A stretch of DNA of 64,000 bases from Pelagibacterium luteolum (GTDB lineage Bacteria > Pseudomonadota > Alphaproteobacteria > Rhizobiales > Devosiaceae), in the NCBI RefSeq assembly GCF_900100665.1, contig NZ_FNCS01000002.1, positions 1 through 64,000 of the forward strand. Reading direction: 5' to 3'. Shown here one piece after another: positions 42,485 to 51,971 of this stretch. Below the pieces are notes generated by a model that saw only the letters and a program-made list of their open reading frames with translations, was not told the DNA's origin and ran no database searches. Each line of letters starts with the position of its first letter. Within the stretch, counting starts at the first letter, position 1. The position numbers and the translations under genes were made by a program.

Positions 42485-44746
42485 CTAATGGGGTGCGGCG
42501 TTTTGGCGCCAACCCAGAGAAAGGGTTTTACCGCCAAAGTCTTGCGCCCAGAGCGTATCGGTTTCGTCTTCGGGAGCAGGACCGAAGCTGGCGATAAGCG
42601 CGCGGTTTTCAATGTATCTTATGAGGGTGAAACCCGCGTCGGTCACGTCGAGTTCGGCGGTCGCGGCGGCGAAGAATTCGGGATGCTCGCGACGCAGGCG
42701 CAACAAGAGATGGGTGAGGCGCGCCTTATCAGATGATAGTCCCTCGTCGGCGTGGAGTTCGGCCAATGCCGACCAATCGACCGGCAGGCGGTTGTCGGGA
42801 TCGGTGAGGGCGAGGAAAATCGCCTCGGACCCGCGATAGAAATCGGGAAAACCGGGCAGGATCGCTTTGAGGATCAGCTGGGCGAAGATCAGGCCGTCGC
42901 CAATGGCGATGAGCGTATCGAGTTCAGCCGGACGGGTTTCGCGCCACGTGTCGCAGAGGGCATCGGCAAAGGCGATAGCGGCGACTTCGACCGGTGAATT
43001 GGGATGGGTCCAGAAGGTGGACTGCTTGGCCTCCCGCATGGCTTTGAGGATATGGGCATCGAGGCGCTGGGTGCGGTCGGCATCGGCCTCGTCCCAGATC
43101 GCGAGGGCGGACTGGGCGATGTACCAGCGCCATTTCGGCTCTACAGCCTCGGCGGCGGGGAGCTGGACCGCCTGATTGTGAAGGGCGGCGAAGGCATCGG
43201 GCGCGTGGCTTATGGCGACAAGGCGCATGCGGGAATCTTCGGAGCGCTTGGTGTCGTGGGTCGAGGTCAGCGTCATGTCCCAAGGGGTGCGCTGGGCGAA
43301 AAAGGCGTTAGCCTCTTCGTCCGTCACCGACGCCTGTTCGGGTTCGGCACCAACTTCATTGGCGGCGAGGTAACGCGTCCAGCGGAAACCTGCGGTGTCC
43401 TCTTGCGATTTGGCAAGAAGCGCGCCCGAGACCTGCTGGAAGCGGATCGCGAGGGCCTGGCGGGCCGGCGTATAGGGATCGGACAGCGCCGTGGCGAGGA
43501 TATCGACCACAATGCCCGAGCGCAGACCGGTTTTGGCGGTGTCGGCCATTCTGGCGATGACAGCCTTATCGTCGGCGCTGGTCCCGTCGGCATCGATATA
43601 AGTGCGATAGCGCGGTGTAGCCGAGAGAAGTGCAACAAGCGCTTCGCGCAGAGCCTCGGGCCCGGGTTCGGCAATGGGCGAGTTGCGGGTGGCCTGATGG
43701 GCCAGCACGACAAGCTTGTGGAGTTCGGCGGCGAGTTCGTTTTCGAGGATGTCGCGCTTTGCGATGTGGAGGGCAGCATCGAAATTCTCGGTGATGCCGG
43801 TTGCTTCGCGCCAATGGGTGTCGAGCTGCCGCACCCCATCTTCGGGCGTGAGAATGCGGGCGATGAGGCGCGCGGCTTCGTAGCCCGTGGTGCCCACTGT
43901 TTGCCAGGCGAATGGCAGGGTTTCTTCGCCGACGAGGATTTTTTCGACCCAGACGGGCGTGCCGGGCAGCGCGGTGGCGAGGCGGTCGAGATAGGTTTTG
44001 GGGTCCGCAAGGCCATCGATGTGATCGACGCGGAGGGCATCGACTTGACCGGATTTGACCAGATCGATGATCAGGGCATGGGTATCGTCAAAGACCTTTT
44101 CGTCCTCGACGCGCATGCCGATGAGGCCCGTGACGTTGAAAAAGCGGCGATGGGTGATGGAATCGCGCTCGGCCTCCCAATGGCGGAGGCGCCAATATTG
44201 GGTTTCGTGCAGACGGCGGATGGCGCGGGCGCCGGTGCCATCAAGGCCAGTGCCCTTGCCGAGCGGCACGCGGGTTTCGTCAAAGACGAGATGATCGTCT
44301 TCGACGGTGAATTTGTCCTCGGCGAGCATCTTTTCGAACGGTTCGGGGAGGATGGGCAGGACCAGCGGACCGGCCTGCCAATCGATATCGAAATGGGGGG
44401 CGTAGCGGCTGGACGGGCCCTCGATAAGGACTTCGCGCAGCCATGGGTTTTCGAGCGAAAACGCCGTGTGGTTGGGGACGATATCGAGGATTATGCCCAG
44501 GCCGGCACCGTGTGCGGCATCGGACAGGCTCTCGAACGCTTGTCGGCCGCCCAGGGCGGGATCGATCTCGGTCGGGTCGATGGCATCATAGCCATGGGTG
44601 GAGCCGGTGGTGGCCGTGAAAATCGGCGAGAGATAGAGATGGGAGATGCCAAGATCGGCCAGATAGGGGATGCGGCGTTCGATCTCGGCAAAGTCGACAC
44701 CCTCGCGGAGCTGGATGCGATAGGTGGCGATGGGGGGCGTAGTCAT
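42485..44746 (-). CDS. treY: Maltooligosyltrehalose synthase
   Basis: A 753-residue GH13_26 enzyme that turns the reducing-end maltose unit of a maltodextrin into a trehalose unit. N-terminal landmarks are TYRIQLREGVDFAEIERRIPYLADLGISHLYLSP and ILDIVPNHTA. The triad is Asp241 (ALRVDHIDGLADP), Glu268 (VWVEKILVGEE) and Asp498 (STHDTKRSED). Length is close to the usual 700-800. Its start overlaps the treZ stop by 4 bases (ATGA). Confidence 0.95.
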   Translation of the reverse strand: MTTPPIATYRIQLREGVDFAEIERRIPYLADLGISHLYLSPIFTATTGSTHGYDAIDPTEIDPALGGRQAFESLSDAAHGAGLGIILDIVPNHTAFSLENPWLREVLIEGPSSRYAPHFDIDWQAGPLVLPILPEPFEKMLAEDKFTVEDDHLVFDETRVPLGKGTGLDGTGARAIRRLHETQYWRLRHWEAERDSITHRRFFNVTGLIGMRVEDEKVFDDTHALIIDLVKSGQVDALRVDHIDGLADPKTYLDRLATALPGTPVWVEKILVGEETLPFAWQTVGTTGYEAARLIARILTPEDGVRQLDTHWREATGITENFDAALHIAKRDILENELAAELHKLVVLAHQATRNSPIAEPGPEALREALVALLSATPRYRTYIDADGTSADDKAVIARMADTAKTGLRSGIVVDILATALSDPYTPARQALAIRFQQVSGALLAKSQEDTAGFRWTRYLAANEVGAEPEQASVTDEEANAFFAQRTPWDMTLTSTHDTKRSEDSRMRLVAISHAPDAFAALHNQAVQLPAAEAVEPKWRWYIAQSALAIWDEADADRTQRLDAHILKAMREAKQSTFWTHPNSPVEVAAIAFADALCDTWRETRPAELDTLIAIGDGLIFAQLILKAILPGFPDFYRGSEAIFLALTDPDNRLPVDWSALAELHADEGLSSDKARLTHLLLRLRREHPEFFAAATAELDVTDAGFTLIRYIENRALIASFGPAPEDETDTLWAQDFGGKTLSLGWRQNAAPH

Positions 44747-46464
44747 GCGCTGTGGCTCCAGGCGGCGATGGCGAATGTGTCGCGCGTTATGTCGAAGAGG
44801 GAAAAGTCGGGGTCGCGATCCATCGGTGGATGGTCGCCGACGTCGCCGAAATTGAGGTGGATGACGAGTTCGCCCGCTTCGTAGGTCCAGTGGGCCGTGA
44901 GCGCCTTTTCGGCGGTGCGGCGGATGATGGGATCTCCGGCGCGCTCAGTGGCGATGAGCGGGGCCACATAGGCGTTACGGAAGGTGAGTGCGGCGCGGGT
45001 GAGGTCGAGCCATTCGCGGGCGCTCCCAGTCTCGGACCAGTCGATCTTTGAATCGGTAAAGGTCTGTTCCGCGATCGGATCAGGGACACCATCGCCCAGA
45101 GCGGCGATGCCTGCGAACTCGGCCGCCCTGCCCTTTCGCACGGCCTCGGCCAGCTCGCCCTCGTAGTCGGCGAAGAACAGGAACGGCGATGTGGCGCCGC
45201 GCTCTTCGCCCATAAAGACCATGGGGATGAAGGGGCTGAGGAGCAGCAAAGCATAAGCGGTTTTGACGCCCTCGGCATCGGCGAGGGTCAGCAAGCGATC
45301 GCCATGGGCGCGGTTGCCGATCTGGTCGTGGGTTTGCGTGGAATTGACGAAGCTGGTGAAGGGCAAATGGGCGCAGCTTTGGCCGCGCGGTTCATCGCGC
45401 CCTGGGCGGAACTGGCCCTCCTCCACATGGCCGCGTTCGAGAGCGCGGGCGATATCGCCGACTGGCTCGACGGCGAAGGGAGCATAGTAGTCCTGGCTCT
45501 CGCCGGTGAGGGCGGTGTGGATGGCGTGGTGGAAATCATCGTTCCAGGTGGCGGTATAAAGGCCGGATTCGCGCAAGCCCGGCTCGTTACCCTCATCCTC
45601 GACAATGAGGTGGAGAGGGCGGCCGAGATCGAGATCGGCTACGGCTTGGCCGAAATCGGCAAAGAAGCGGTCGGCGCCTGGCCCCTTGATCTGGTGGACA
45701 GCATCAAGACGCAGGCCGTCGAGGCGGTAATCGGTGAGCCACATAAGAGCGCAATCGATCCAGTAGCGGCGGACTGCGGGCTGATCGAAGTCGATGGCGG
45801 CACCCCAAGGGGTGTGGGCCTTTTCGTCGAAGAATTTTGGGGCTGTCTGGTGAATATAAGCTCCGTCTGGGCCGAAATGGTTCATGACCAGATCGAGGAT
45901 GACCATGAGGCCCGCGGACTGGGCGGCCTCGATAAGCTGGCGCAGATCGTCGGGGGTGCCGTAGGCGGGGTGCGGGGCATAGGGCAGGACGCCGTCGTAG
46001 CCCCAGCCGCGCGCGCCGGACCATTGGCCGATGGGCATGATCTCGATAGCTGTGAAGCCGAGTTCGGCAAGGTGGCTCATTTTTTCGGCGGCGGACGCGA
46101 AAGTGCCTTCAGGCGTGAAGGTGCCGATATGAAGTTCGTAGATGACGGCTTCGTGCCATGGGCGGCCGGGCCACTCCGATGACCATTGGTAGGCGGGATC
46201 GGTGAGGCGCGAGGGGCCGTGGACGTCCGACTCTTGCTGGTGGCTGGCGGGATCGGGGAATTTCTGGCCGTCGATAACAAAGGTGTAGGCGGCGCCTGCC
46301 GGGGCCGCGATCGTTCCAGACCAGAAGCCTTCGACATTGGGCTGGAGAGGGTGGGCGGATCCGTCGATCTCAACGGCCACGACTTTGGCGTCAGGCGCCC
46401 AGGTCGAAATTGCCCACTGGCCATTGCCGTCGGGCCGTGCGCGCCAGAAGTTTTCACTCGTCAT
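44743..46464 (-). CDS. treZ: Maltooligosyltrehalose trehalohydrolase
   Basis: A 573-residue GH13_10 enzyme that releases trehalose from the product of TreY. An N-terminal CBM48-like domain (VVAVEIDGSAHPLQPNVEGFW) precedes the barrel (YELHIGTFTPEGTFASAAEKM, GWGYDGVLPYAPHPAYG). The triad is Asp254 (LDGLRLDAVHQI), Glu289 (LIVEDEGNE) and Asp380 (TQTHDQIGNRAHG). It heads treZ-treY-glgC-glgX, divergent from a lactate dehydrogenase gene; trehalose is an osmoprotectant. Confidence 0.95.
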   Translation of the reverse strand: MTSENFWRARPDGNGQWAISTWAPDAKVVAVEIDGSAHPLQPNVEGFWSGTIAAPAGAAYTFVIDGQKFPDPASHQQESDVHGPSRLTDPAYQWSSEWPGRPWHEAVIYELHIGTFTPEGTFASAAEKMSHLAELGFTAIEIMPIGQWSGARGWGYDGVLPYAPHPAYGTPDDLRQLIEAAQSAGLMVILDLVMNHFGPDGAYIHQTAPKFFDEKAHTPWGAAIDFDQPAVRRYWIDCALMWLTDYRLDGLRLDAVHQIKGPGADRFFADFGQAVADLDLGRPLHLIVEDEGNEPGLRESGLYTATWNDDFHHAIHTALTGESQDYYAPFAVEPVGDIARALERGHVEEGQFRPGRDEPRGQSCAHLPFTSFVNSTQTHDQIGNRAHGDRLLTLADAEGVKTAYALLLLSPFIPMVFMGEERGATSPFLFFADYEGELAEAVRKGRAAEFAGIAALGDGVPDPIAEQTFTDSKIDWSETGSAREWLDLTRAALTFRNAYVAPLIATERAGDPIIRRTAEKALTAHWTYEAGELVIHLNFGDVGDHPPMDRDPDFSLFDITRDTFAIAAWSHSA

Positions 46465-46682
46465 TATGGGGAGCCCCTGCCCGCGCTGTTGATCGTCGAG
46501 ACGACCTAACGCCGGGCTTTAATTGGCGTTCCTGATGTTTATGACGAATTGTTTGCAGCTATGGGCTCGCGGCGGTGCCGGGGGCTGACATAGGACCCAT
46601 GCTCGATTATGCAGCTATGATGCCAGCTCTGGCCGAGCCGAGCCTCGCGGCCGGGTATGCGGCGCGCTGGCGGGAGGGTGTT

Positions 46683-47837
46683 ATGAACGCTTATACGATT
46701 GCCGATCTCAAGGCACAGGCGCAGCGGCGCGTGCCGCGCATGTTCTTCGACTATGCCGATTCCGGATCGTGGACCGAGGGGACGTATCGGTCCAACGAGG
46801 AGGATTTTCATAAAGTCCTGTTCCGGCAGCGGGTGGCTGTGGACATGACCAACCGATCGCTGAAATCAACCATGGTTGGGGATGAGGTGTCGATGCCCGT
46901 GGCGATCGCGCCGACCGGGTTCGGCGGCATGCAGCACCCGGACGGGGAAATGCTGGGCGCCAGGGCTGCGCGGGCGTTCGGGATACCGTTCACGCTGTCG
47001 ACGATGAGCATCTGTTCGATCGAGGACGTGTCGGAGGCGACCGGCGGGGCGCCGTTCTGGTTCCAGCTCTACGTGATGCGGGACCGGGAGTTCATGTACA
47101 ATTTGATCGACAGGGCCAAGGCTGCCGGTTGTTCCGCGCTGGTTCTGACGCTCGATTTGCAGATTCTAGGGCAGCGGCACAAGGATTTGCGCAACGGGCT
47201 TTCGGCGCCGCCCAAGATCAATCTCAACACGTTCTGGCAATTGGCTAGCCGGCCGCGCTGGTGTTTGTCGATGCTCAAGACCAAGCGGCACACGTTCCGC
47301 AACATCGTGGGGCACGCGAAATCGGTGGGCGATCTGTCTTCGCTGTCGTCCTGGACAGCCGAGCAGTTCGACCCGCAATTGAGCTGGAAAGATATCGAGT
47401 GGATCAAGGAGCGCTGGGGCGGCAAGCTGATCCTCAAGGGCATCATGGACCCCGAAGACGCGCGGATGGCGGCGGCGTCGGGGGCCGATGCGCTGATCGT
47501 GTCCAATCATGGCGGGCGCCAGCTCGACGGAGCGCCCTCCTCGCTGGCGGCGCTGCCGGCGATCGTCGAAGCGGTGGGCGACAAGATCGAAGTGCATATG
47601 GATGGCGGCATCCGCTCGGGGCAGGACGTGATGCGGGCGCTGTGCCTTGGGGCCAAGGGGGTCTATATCGGGCGGCCATGGCTTTATGGCGTGGCGGCGG
47701 GCGGAGAGGCTGGTGTGAAGACCGCGCTCGATATCATCCGCAAAGAGCTCGATCTGACCATGGCGTTTTGCGGCGAGCGCGATATCCGCAATGCTGGGCG
47801 GCACAATCTGGTGAACCCGGACGTGTTCAAGGGATAG
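46683..47837 (+). CDS. lldD: FMN-dependent L-lactate dehydrogenase/alpha-hydroxyacid oxidase
   Basis: A 384-residue FMN_dh protein, normal length for LldD. The N-terminal PRMFFDYADSGSW, the FMN-binding VAIAPTGFGGMQHPDGE, and the active-site VSNHGGRQLDG with catalytic His276 followed by VHMDGGIRSGQD are all present. It oxidises L-lactate (or a related 2-hydroxyacid) and passes electrons to the quinone pool. The start MNAYTIADLK follows GGGAGGGTGTT; a longer frame of 36 residues is not supported. It is a single gene followed by repeats. Related oxidases act on glycolate or mandelate, so the substrate is not certain. Confidence 0.88.
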   Translation: MNAYTIADLKAQAQRRVPRMFFDYADSGSWTEGTYRSNEEDFHKVLFRQRVAVDMTNRSLKSTMVGDEVSMPVAIAPTGFGGMQHPDGEMLGARAARAFGIPFTLSTMSICSIEDVSEATGGAPFWFQLYVMRDREFMYNLIDRAKAAGCSALVLTLDLQILGQRHKDLRNGLSAPPKINLNTFWQLASRPRWCLSMLKTKRHTFRNIVGHAKSVGDLSSLSSWTAEQFDPQLSWKDIEWIKERWGGKLILKGIMDPEDARMAAASGADALIVSNHGGRQLDGAPSSLAALPAIVEAVGDKIEVHMDGGIRSGQDVMRALCLGAKGVYIGRPWLYGVAAGGEAGVKTALDIIRKELDLTMAFCGERDIRNAGRHNLVNPDVFKG

Positions 47838-48254
47838 AGGCTGGTGTGTGTGGCGGGTTCTGCTGGGTCCTCGGGTCAAGCCCGAGGATGACGGTTGGAG
47901 GTGGGTGGGCGCTGTGGGAAGCCCCTTTGCGCTGGCGGAACTCCTTCGTTGGTTAAGCCCCTCCGCTCACCGAAACCCACCGCTGTCATCACGTGCGGAG
48001 ACCTGGGATCCAGTATGTTCGGCGGGGCGGGAGGGCACGGGGACAATATCGGGCGCGGAGCATACTGGGTCCCGGCGCAAGGCCGGGATGACGGGTGCGG
48101 TGACCTGACGAATGGGCGATAGCCTCAAAGGTCGTCATCCTCGGGAGTGACCGGAGAGATGACGGTTGGTGGGGTGGTGGCGCGGTGTGGGTCGCACTGG
48201 CGGTGATCGATACCTAGCAAGAGCCAATGTGGCTCGTGCCGGGAGACGAAATGA
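47838..48254. repeat. Gap after lldD with four family A repeat copies
   Basis: No gene is seen in this gap of about 420 bases. It has a direct family A copy at 47861-47894, an inverted copy at 47983-48020 (ending GATCCAGTATGTTC), a direct copy at 48058-48094 and a degenerate copy at 48132-48164. The inverted and following direct copy form a composite like those at 18414 and 25318. Confidence 0.8.
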
Positions 48255-48280
48255 AAAAGGGCGCCGTGGGGCGCCCTTTT
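48255..48280 (-). terminator. Bidirectional terminator after the efflux pump gene
   Basis: A perfect 11-bp stem AAAAGGGCGCC-gtgg-GGCGCCCTTTT, six bases beyond the stop of the DHA2 gene. Both strands end in a run of T, so it can stop transcription from either side. Confidence 0.88.
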
Positions 48281-48285
48281 GTCGC

Positions 48286-49779
48286 TTAGTGGCCCGGAAC
48301 CGGGGTGGCGGCGACGGGTTGCGGCGGGCGGCGGATGAAGAAGGCCGCGAGGACCGCGAAGAGCGAGATGATCGCGCCGCAGAGGAAGGCAAGCTGGATG
48401 CCTTGTGAGGTGGCGGGGACGAGTTCCGCGCCATCGGCGACCAGTTCGGTGGTGCGCAGGGTCATCAGCGAGACGAACAGGGCGATGCCAGCCGCGCCCG
48501 CAACCTGCTGCACCGTGCCGATCACCGCGCTGCCGTGCGAATAGAATTTCGGCGTCAGCGACCCAAGGCTCGAGGTGAAGAGCGGCGTGAACATCAGCGC
48601 AAGGCCTATGCTCAGCACGACGTGCAGCGAGAGCAGGAACGGGATTGCCGTGAACTGATCGAGGGTCGTCATTGTCCAGAGAACGCCGCTGACCAGAATC
48701 GAGCCGGGCACGATCAGCACCGTCGGTCCGAACTTATCGAACAGGCGACCGACGAACGGCGCCATCAGGCCCATGACGAGGCCGCCGGGAAGCAGCATGA
48801 GGCCCGTCTGAGACGCATCGAGGCCCAGAACGTTCTGCATGTAGATCGGCAGTAGGATCAGCGAACCGAACATGGCCATCATCGAAATGGCCATCATCAC
48901 AACGCAGATCGTAAAGAGCGGCGTAGCGAAGGTGCGCAGGTCGAGCAGCGCTGCATCGCGCTTTTGCAGCGCGAACTGGCGGGCGACGAACAGTCCGAGG
49001 CCGATGACACCGACAGCGACGGGCAGCCACGCCGGGAAGATCGACGGCCCTGCCCCGTGCGAGGTATCGCCACCGAGACTCGACAGACCATAAACGAGAC
49101 CGCCAAAGCCGAGGGCGGCAAGAACGACCGAGAGCGGATCGAACGGCGCCTTGGATGGTGTCGTGACGTTCTGAATCTTGGCTGCGCCAAGCGCGAGCGC
49201 GCCAATGGCGATGGGCAGGACGAGATAGAACATCCAGCGCCATTCGAAATGCTCGAGGATGAACCCGCCAATGGTCGGGCCGAGCGCGGGGGCAACGGAA
49301 ATGACGATCGAAATGTTGCCCATGGTGCGACCACGCGATTGCGCCGGGACGAGGTTCATGACCGTTGTCATGAGCAGCGGCATCATGATCGCGGTGCCGC
49401 AGGCCTGGACGATGCGACCGACGAGAAGAATTTCAAATCCGGGCGCGGTGCCCGAAATGAGTGTGCCTGCGGTAAACAGCGACATGGCCAGTATGAACAC
49501 TGGGCGCGTGTTGAGGCGTTGCAGCAGATAGCCGGTGATGGGGATGACCACGGCCATGGTGAGCATGAACGCCGAGGTGAGCCACTGGGCCGAACTGGCC
49601 GTGATGCCGAGGTCGGTCATCAGGTGCGGGATGGCCACGCTCATGATGGTTTCGTTGAGGATCACAACGAAGGCGGACACCAGCAAGAGGCCGATGACCA
49701 GCCGGTTGCGGGCCGTCATGTCGGGCTCGCCCATAGGCGTTTGAGGCGCGGTGGCGCCGTTCACATCTGTCGGGGACAT
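48286..49779 (-). CDS. MFS transporter, DHA2 (EmrB/QacA-type) drug efflux
   Basis: A 497-residue major-facilitator protein of the 14-helix DHA2 group. Motif A-like and motif C-like signatures are VILNETIMSVAIPHLMTDLGIT in helix 1, QWLTSAFMLTMAVVIPITGYL in helix 2 and GPTIGGFILEHFEWRWMFYLVLP (motif C) near residue 165. It probably exports cationic or amphiphilic drugs in exchange for protons; the substrate cannot be read. There is no EmrA-type partner next to it. The start at MSPTDVNG is chosen; MTARNRL, 20 codons later, is also possible. Confidence 0.88.
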   Translation of the reverse strand: MSPTDVNGATAPQTPMGEPDMTARNRLVIGLLLVSAFVVILNETIMSVAIPHLMTDLGITASSAQWLTSAFMLTMAVVIPITGYLLQRLNTRPVFILAMSLFTAGTLISGTAPGFEILLVGRIVQACGTAIMMPLLMTTVMNLVPAQSRGRTMGNISIVISVAPALGPTIGGFILEHFEWRWMFYLVLPIAIGALALGAAKIQNVTTPSKAPFDPLSVVLAALGFGGLVYGLSSLGGDTSHGAGPSIFPAWLPVAVGVIGLGLFVARQFALQKRDAALLDLRTFATPLFTICVVMMAISMMAMFGSLILLPIYMQNVLGLDASQTGLMLLPGGLVMGLMAPFVGRLFDKFGPTVLIVPGSILVSGVLWTMTTLDQFTAIPFLLSLHVVLSIGLALMFTPLFTSSLGSLTPKFYSHGSAVIGTVQQVAGAAGIALFVSLMTLRTTELVADGAELVPATSQGIQLAFLCGAIISLFAVLAAFFIRRPPQPVAATPVPGH

Positions 49780-50042
49780 AAGGGTACTCGCGTCATGGCG
49801 CATCCGCCGCTCCAGCGGACGCGAATTGGGCCGTGTTCATTCTGCCTGTTGGGCAAAAGAGTCAAGCCATGGGTGTAGAAAAGTTTGAGTGTCTGGGCGC
49901 GGCATGTGCGATTTGCGCTTGCCCGAGAGAAGATATGGGCTTTCACTGCCCGGGTCGGCCCTTCGGCCGACCAGACTTCGCCAGAACTTTCGCATCGCCC
50001 TGGGGGTCGGGCTGCGGCCAATGTCAAAGGATGAGGATGATC

Positions 50043-51773
50043 ATGCATTTCAAACGCAGAAGCGGAGCCTTGCTCTCCGCCGCACTCCTGTCGTCGGTTC
50101 CCGTCTGGGCACAGGACGTTCCCCAACCCGAAGATACGACAGCGATTGCCGATAACGAATCCGTGACCGCAGAGGATTTCATGGTGGCGTCCGCCCACCC
50201 GCTGGCCACACAGGCCGGTTACGATGTTCTCGCCGCCGGTGGTTCGGCGGCGGATGCGGCGGTGGCCGTGCAGACGATGCTGGGGCTGGTCGAGCCCCAA
50301 AGCTCGGGTCTCGGCGGGGGCGCATTCCTTGTTTACTGGGACGCCGAAGCCGGCGCGCTTTCGACCTATGACGCGCGCGAAAAAGCGCCAATGGCGGCTG
50401 ACGGCGACTATTGGCTCGATGAGAACGGCGAGCCGATGGCGTTCATGGAGGCCGTCGTTGGTGGACGGTCCGCCGGTGTGCCGGGCACGCCGATGCTGCT
50501 TGAACGGCTGCATGCGGATCATGGGTCGATGGAGTGGGCGGAATTGCTGCGGCCGGCCATCGATACGGCGACCGAAGGATTTACCGTCAGCCAGCGCATG
50601 GCGGATTCGGTGGAAGCGGCCGAAGGGCTCGATGCATTCGTTACCACGTCGGAGTATTTTCTGCCGGGCGGCGAGCCGATCGCGGAAGGCTCGACGCTGA
50701 CCAACCAGGAGTATGCCGATACACTGGCGCTGTTTGCGGCAGAGGGCGCGGCGCCGTTCTATACCGGCGAGATCGCCGAGGACATCGTTGCGGCACTTCA
50801 GACCAACATCAATCCCGGCATCCTCACCATGGAGGATTTTGGGGCCTATACCGTGGAACTGCGCGATCCGGTGTGTGCCGATTATCGTGGCTATGAAGTG
50901 TGCGGGATGGGGCCGCCATCTTCCGGCGCCTATACGGTGGGGCAGATTCTCGGGATTCTCGAGCCGTTCGACATTCCTTCCATGGAAGACGGGGTCGAGT
51001 TCCGGCATCTGTTCGCCGAAGCCTCGCGCCTGGCGTTCGCCGATCGCGGGCTTTACCTCGCCGACAGCGATTTCGTGGAGATTCCCGAAGGCTATCTCGA
51101 TGAGGCGTACCTGACCGAGCGTAGTGCGTTGATCGATCCCGATATGTCGATGGGTCCCGCAGCGCCGGGCGTTCCACCGGGGTGGGACGAGGCTTCGCTG
51201 GCGTCCGATATCGAGCGTCCGCGTGCGGGCACCTCGCATTTCGTCATCGTGGATGCCGAGGGCAACATGATCTCGGCGACCACGACGATCGAAAGTGGGT
51301 TCGGTAGCCGTGTGATGACGCGCGGCTTCCTGCTCAACAACGAGTTGACGGACTTCTCGTTTGCGCCGGAAGCCGATGGCGTGCCCATCGCAAACCGTGT
51401 CGAGCCGGAAAAGCGGCCGCGGTCGTCGATGGCGCCCACCATTGTTCTCGAAAATGGCGCACCGGTGTTGCTGACCGGTAGCCCGGGCGGCGCGGCGATC
51501 ATCCACTATACGGCGCTGTCGCTGGTTTCGATGCTCGATTGGGGCATGGACCCGCAGGAGGCGATCGACCTGCCGCATTCGACCAACCTCAACGGCGCAA
51601 CCAATGTCGAGGAAGGCGAAGGGGCCGAGGAACTGGCCGCCGGGCTGACTGAGCTGGGCCACGAGGTCAACATCACCAACCTCAACTCGGGACTGCATGT
51701 GATTGCGATCACCGATGAGGGGCTGGTCGGGGCCGCCGATAAGCGGCGCGAAGGCACCGTGATGGGTGACTGA
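50043..51773 (+). CDS. ggt: Gamma-glutamyltransferase, exported
   Basis: A 576-residue precursor of a periplasmic Ntn-hydrolase that cleaves glutathione and other gamma-glutamyl compounds. A signal peptide (SGALLSAALLSSVPVWAQ) ends near residue 20. The self-cleaving site is AGTSHFVIVDAEGN with catalytic Thr397, the expected position (Thr391 in E. coli). The conserved PRSSMAPT and SPGGAAIIHYT loops follow. The protein is strongly acidic. The start has three in-frame ATGs (50031, 50037, 50043) with AGGATGAGG; the last is taken. A hairpin with a T-run lies downstream. Confidence 0.92.
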   Translation: MHFKRRSGALLSAALLSSVPVWAQDVPQPEDTTAIADNESVTAEDFMVASAHPLATQAGYDVLAAGGSAADAAVAVQTMLGLVEPQSSGLGGGAFLVYWDAEAGALSTYDAREKAPMAADGDYWLDENGEPMAFMEAVVGGRSAGVPGTPMLLERLHADHGSMEWAELLRPAIDTATEGFTVSQRMADSVEAAEGLDAFVTTSEYFLPGGEPIAEGSTLTNQEYADTLALFAAEGAAPFYTGEIAEDIVAALQTNINPGILTMEDFGAYTVELRDPVCADYRGYEVCGMGPPSSGAYTVGQILGILEPFDIPSMEDGVEFRHLFAEASRLAFADRGLYLADSDFVEIPEGYLDEAYLTERSALIDPDMSMGPAAPGVPPGWDEASLASDIERPRAGTSHFVIVDAEGNMISATTTIESGFGSRVMTRGFLLNNELTDFSFAPEADGVPIANRVEPEKRPRSSMAPTIVLENGAPVLLTGSPGGAAIIHYTALSLVSMLDWGMDPQEAIDLPHSTNLNGATNVEEGEGAEELAAGLTELGHEVNITNLNSGLHVIAITDEGLVGAADKRREGTVMGD

Positions 51774-51799
51774 GGCGCTGGTGTCTTTGGGAACACTGA

Positions 51800-51833
51800 A
51801 GCTGGATCCCGGGGATTAACCCCGGGATGACAG
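51800..51833 (+). repeat. Palindromic repeat, family A, after ggt
   Basis: CTGGATCCCGGGGATTAACC followed by CCGGGATGACAG, a diverged copy 27 bases after the ggt stop. Confidence 0.75.
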
Positions 51834-51874
51834 TGGAGGGTGGGTGGAGCGCGGTGACATCACTAGCGCTCGAT

Positions 51875-51927
51875 ACCCCCTCCCCGGGCTGCCGCCCACC
51901 CTCTCCCCCGAAGGGAGAGGGTTTTTT
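51875..51927 (+). terminator. Family B repeat acting as ggt terminator
   Basis: ACCCTCTCCC-ccgaa-GGGAGAGGGT followed by TTTTT at 51899-51931 is a good rho-independent terminator structure for ggt. The preceding CCCCCTCCCCGGGCTGCCG belongs to the family B element, so the repeat itself supplies the terminator. Confidence 0.75.
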
Positions 51928-51971
51928 GTTGCGCGGGGGTTGGTGGGAAGAACTGTTGCCAGGGCGGAGAA

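Noticed and set aside
43004-44884. A 626-codon open frame antisense to treY
   Set aside because: It mirrors the codon phase of treY, which has all GH13 catalytic residues; the antisense product has no recognisable fold.
49761-51698. A 645-codon open frame antisense to ggt
   Set aside because: Its translation is low-complexity, His/Arg-rich and without domains, while the plus strand gives a complete gamma-glutamyltransferase. Long antisense frames are expected in GC-rich DNA.
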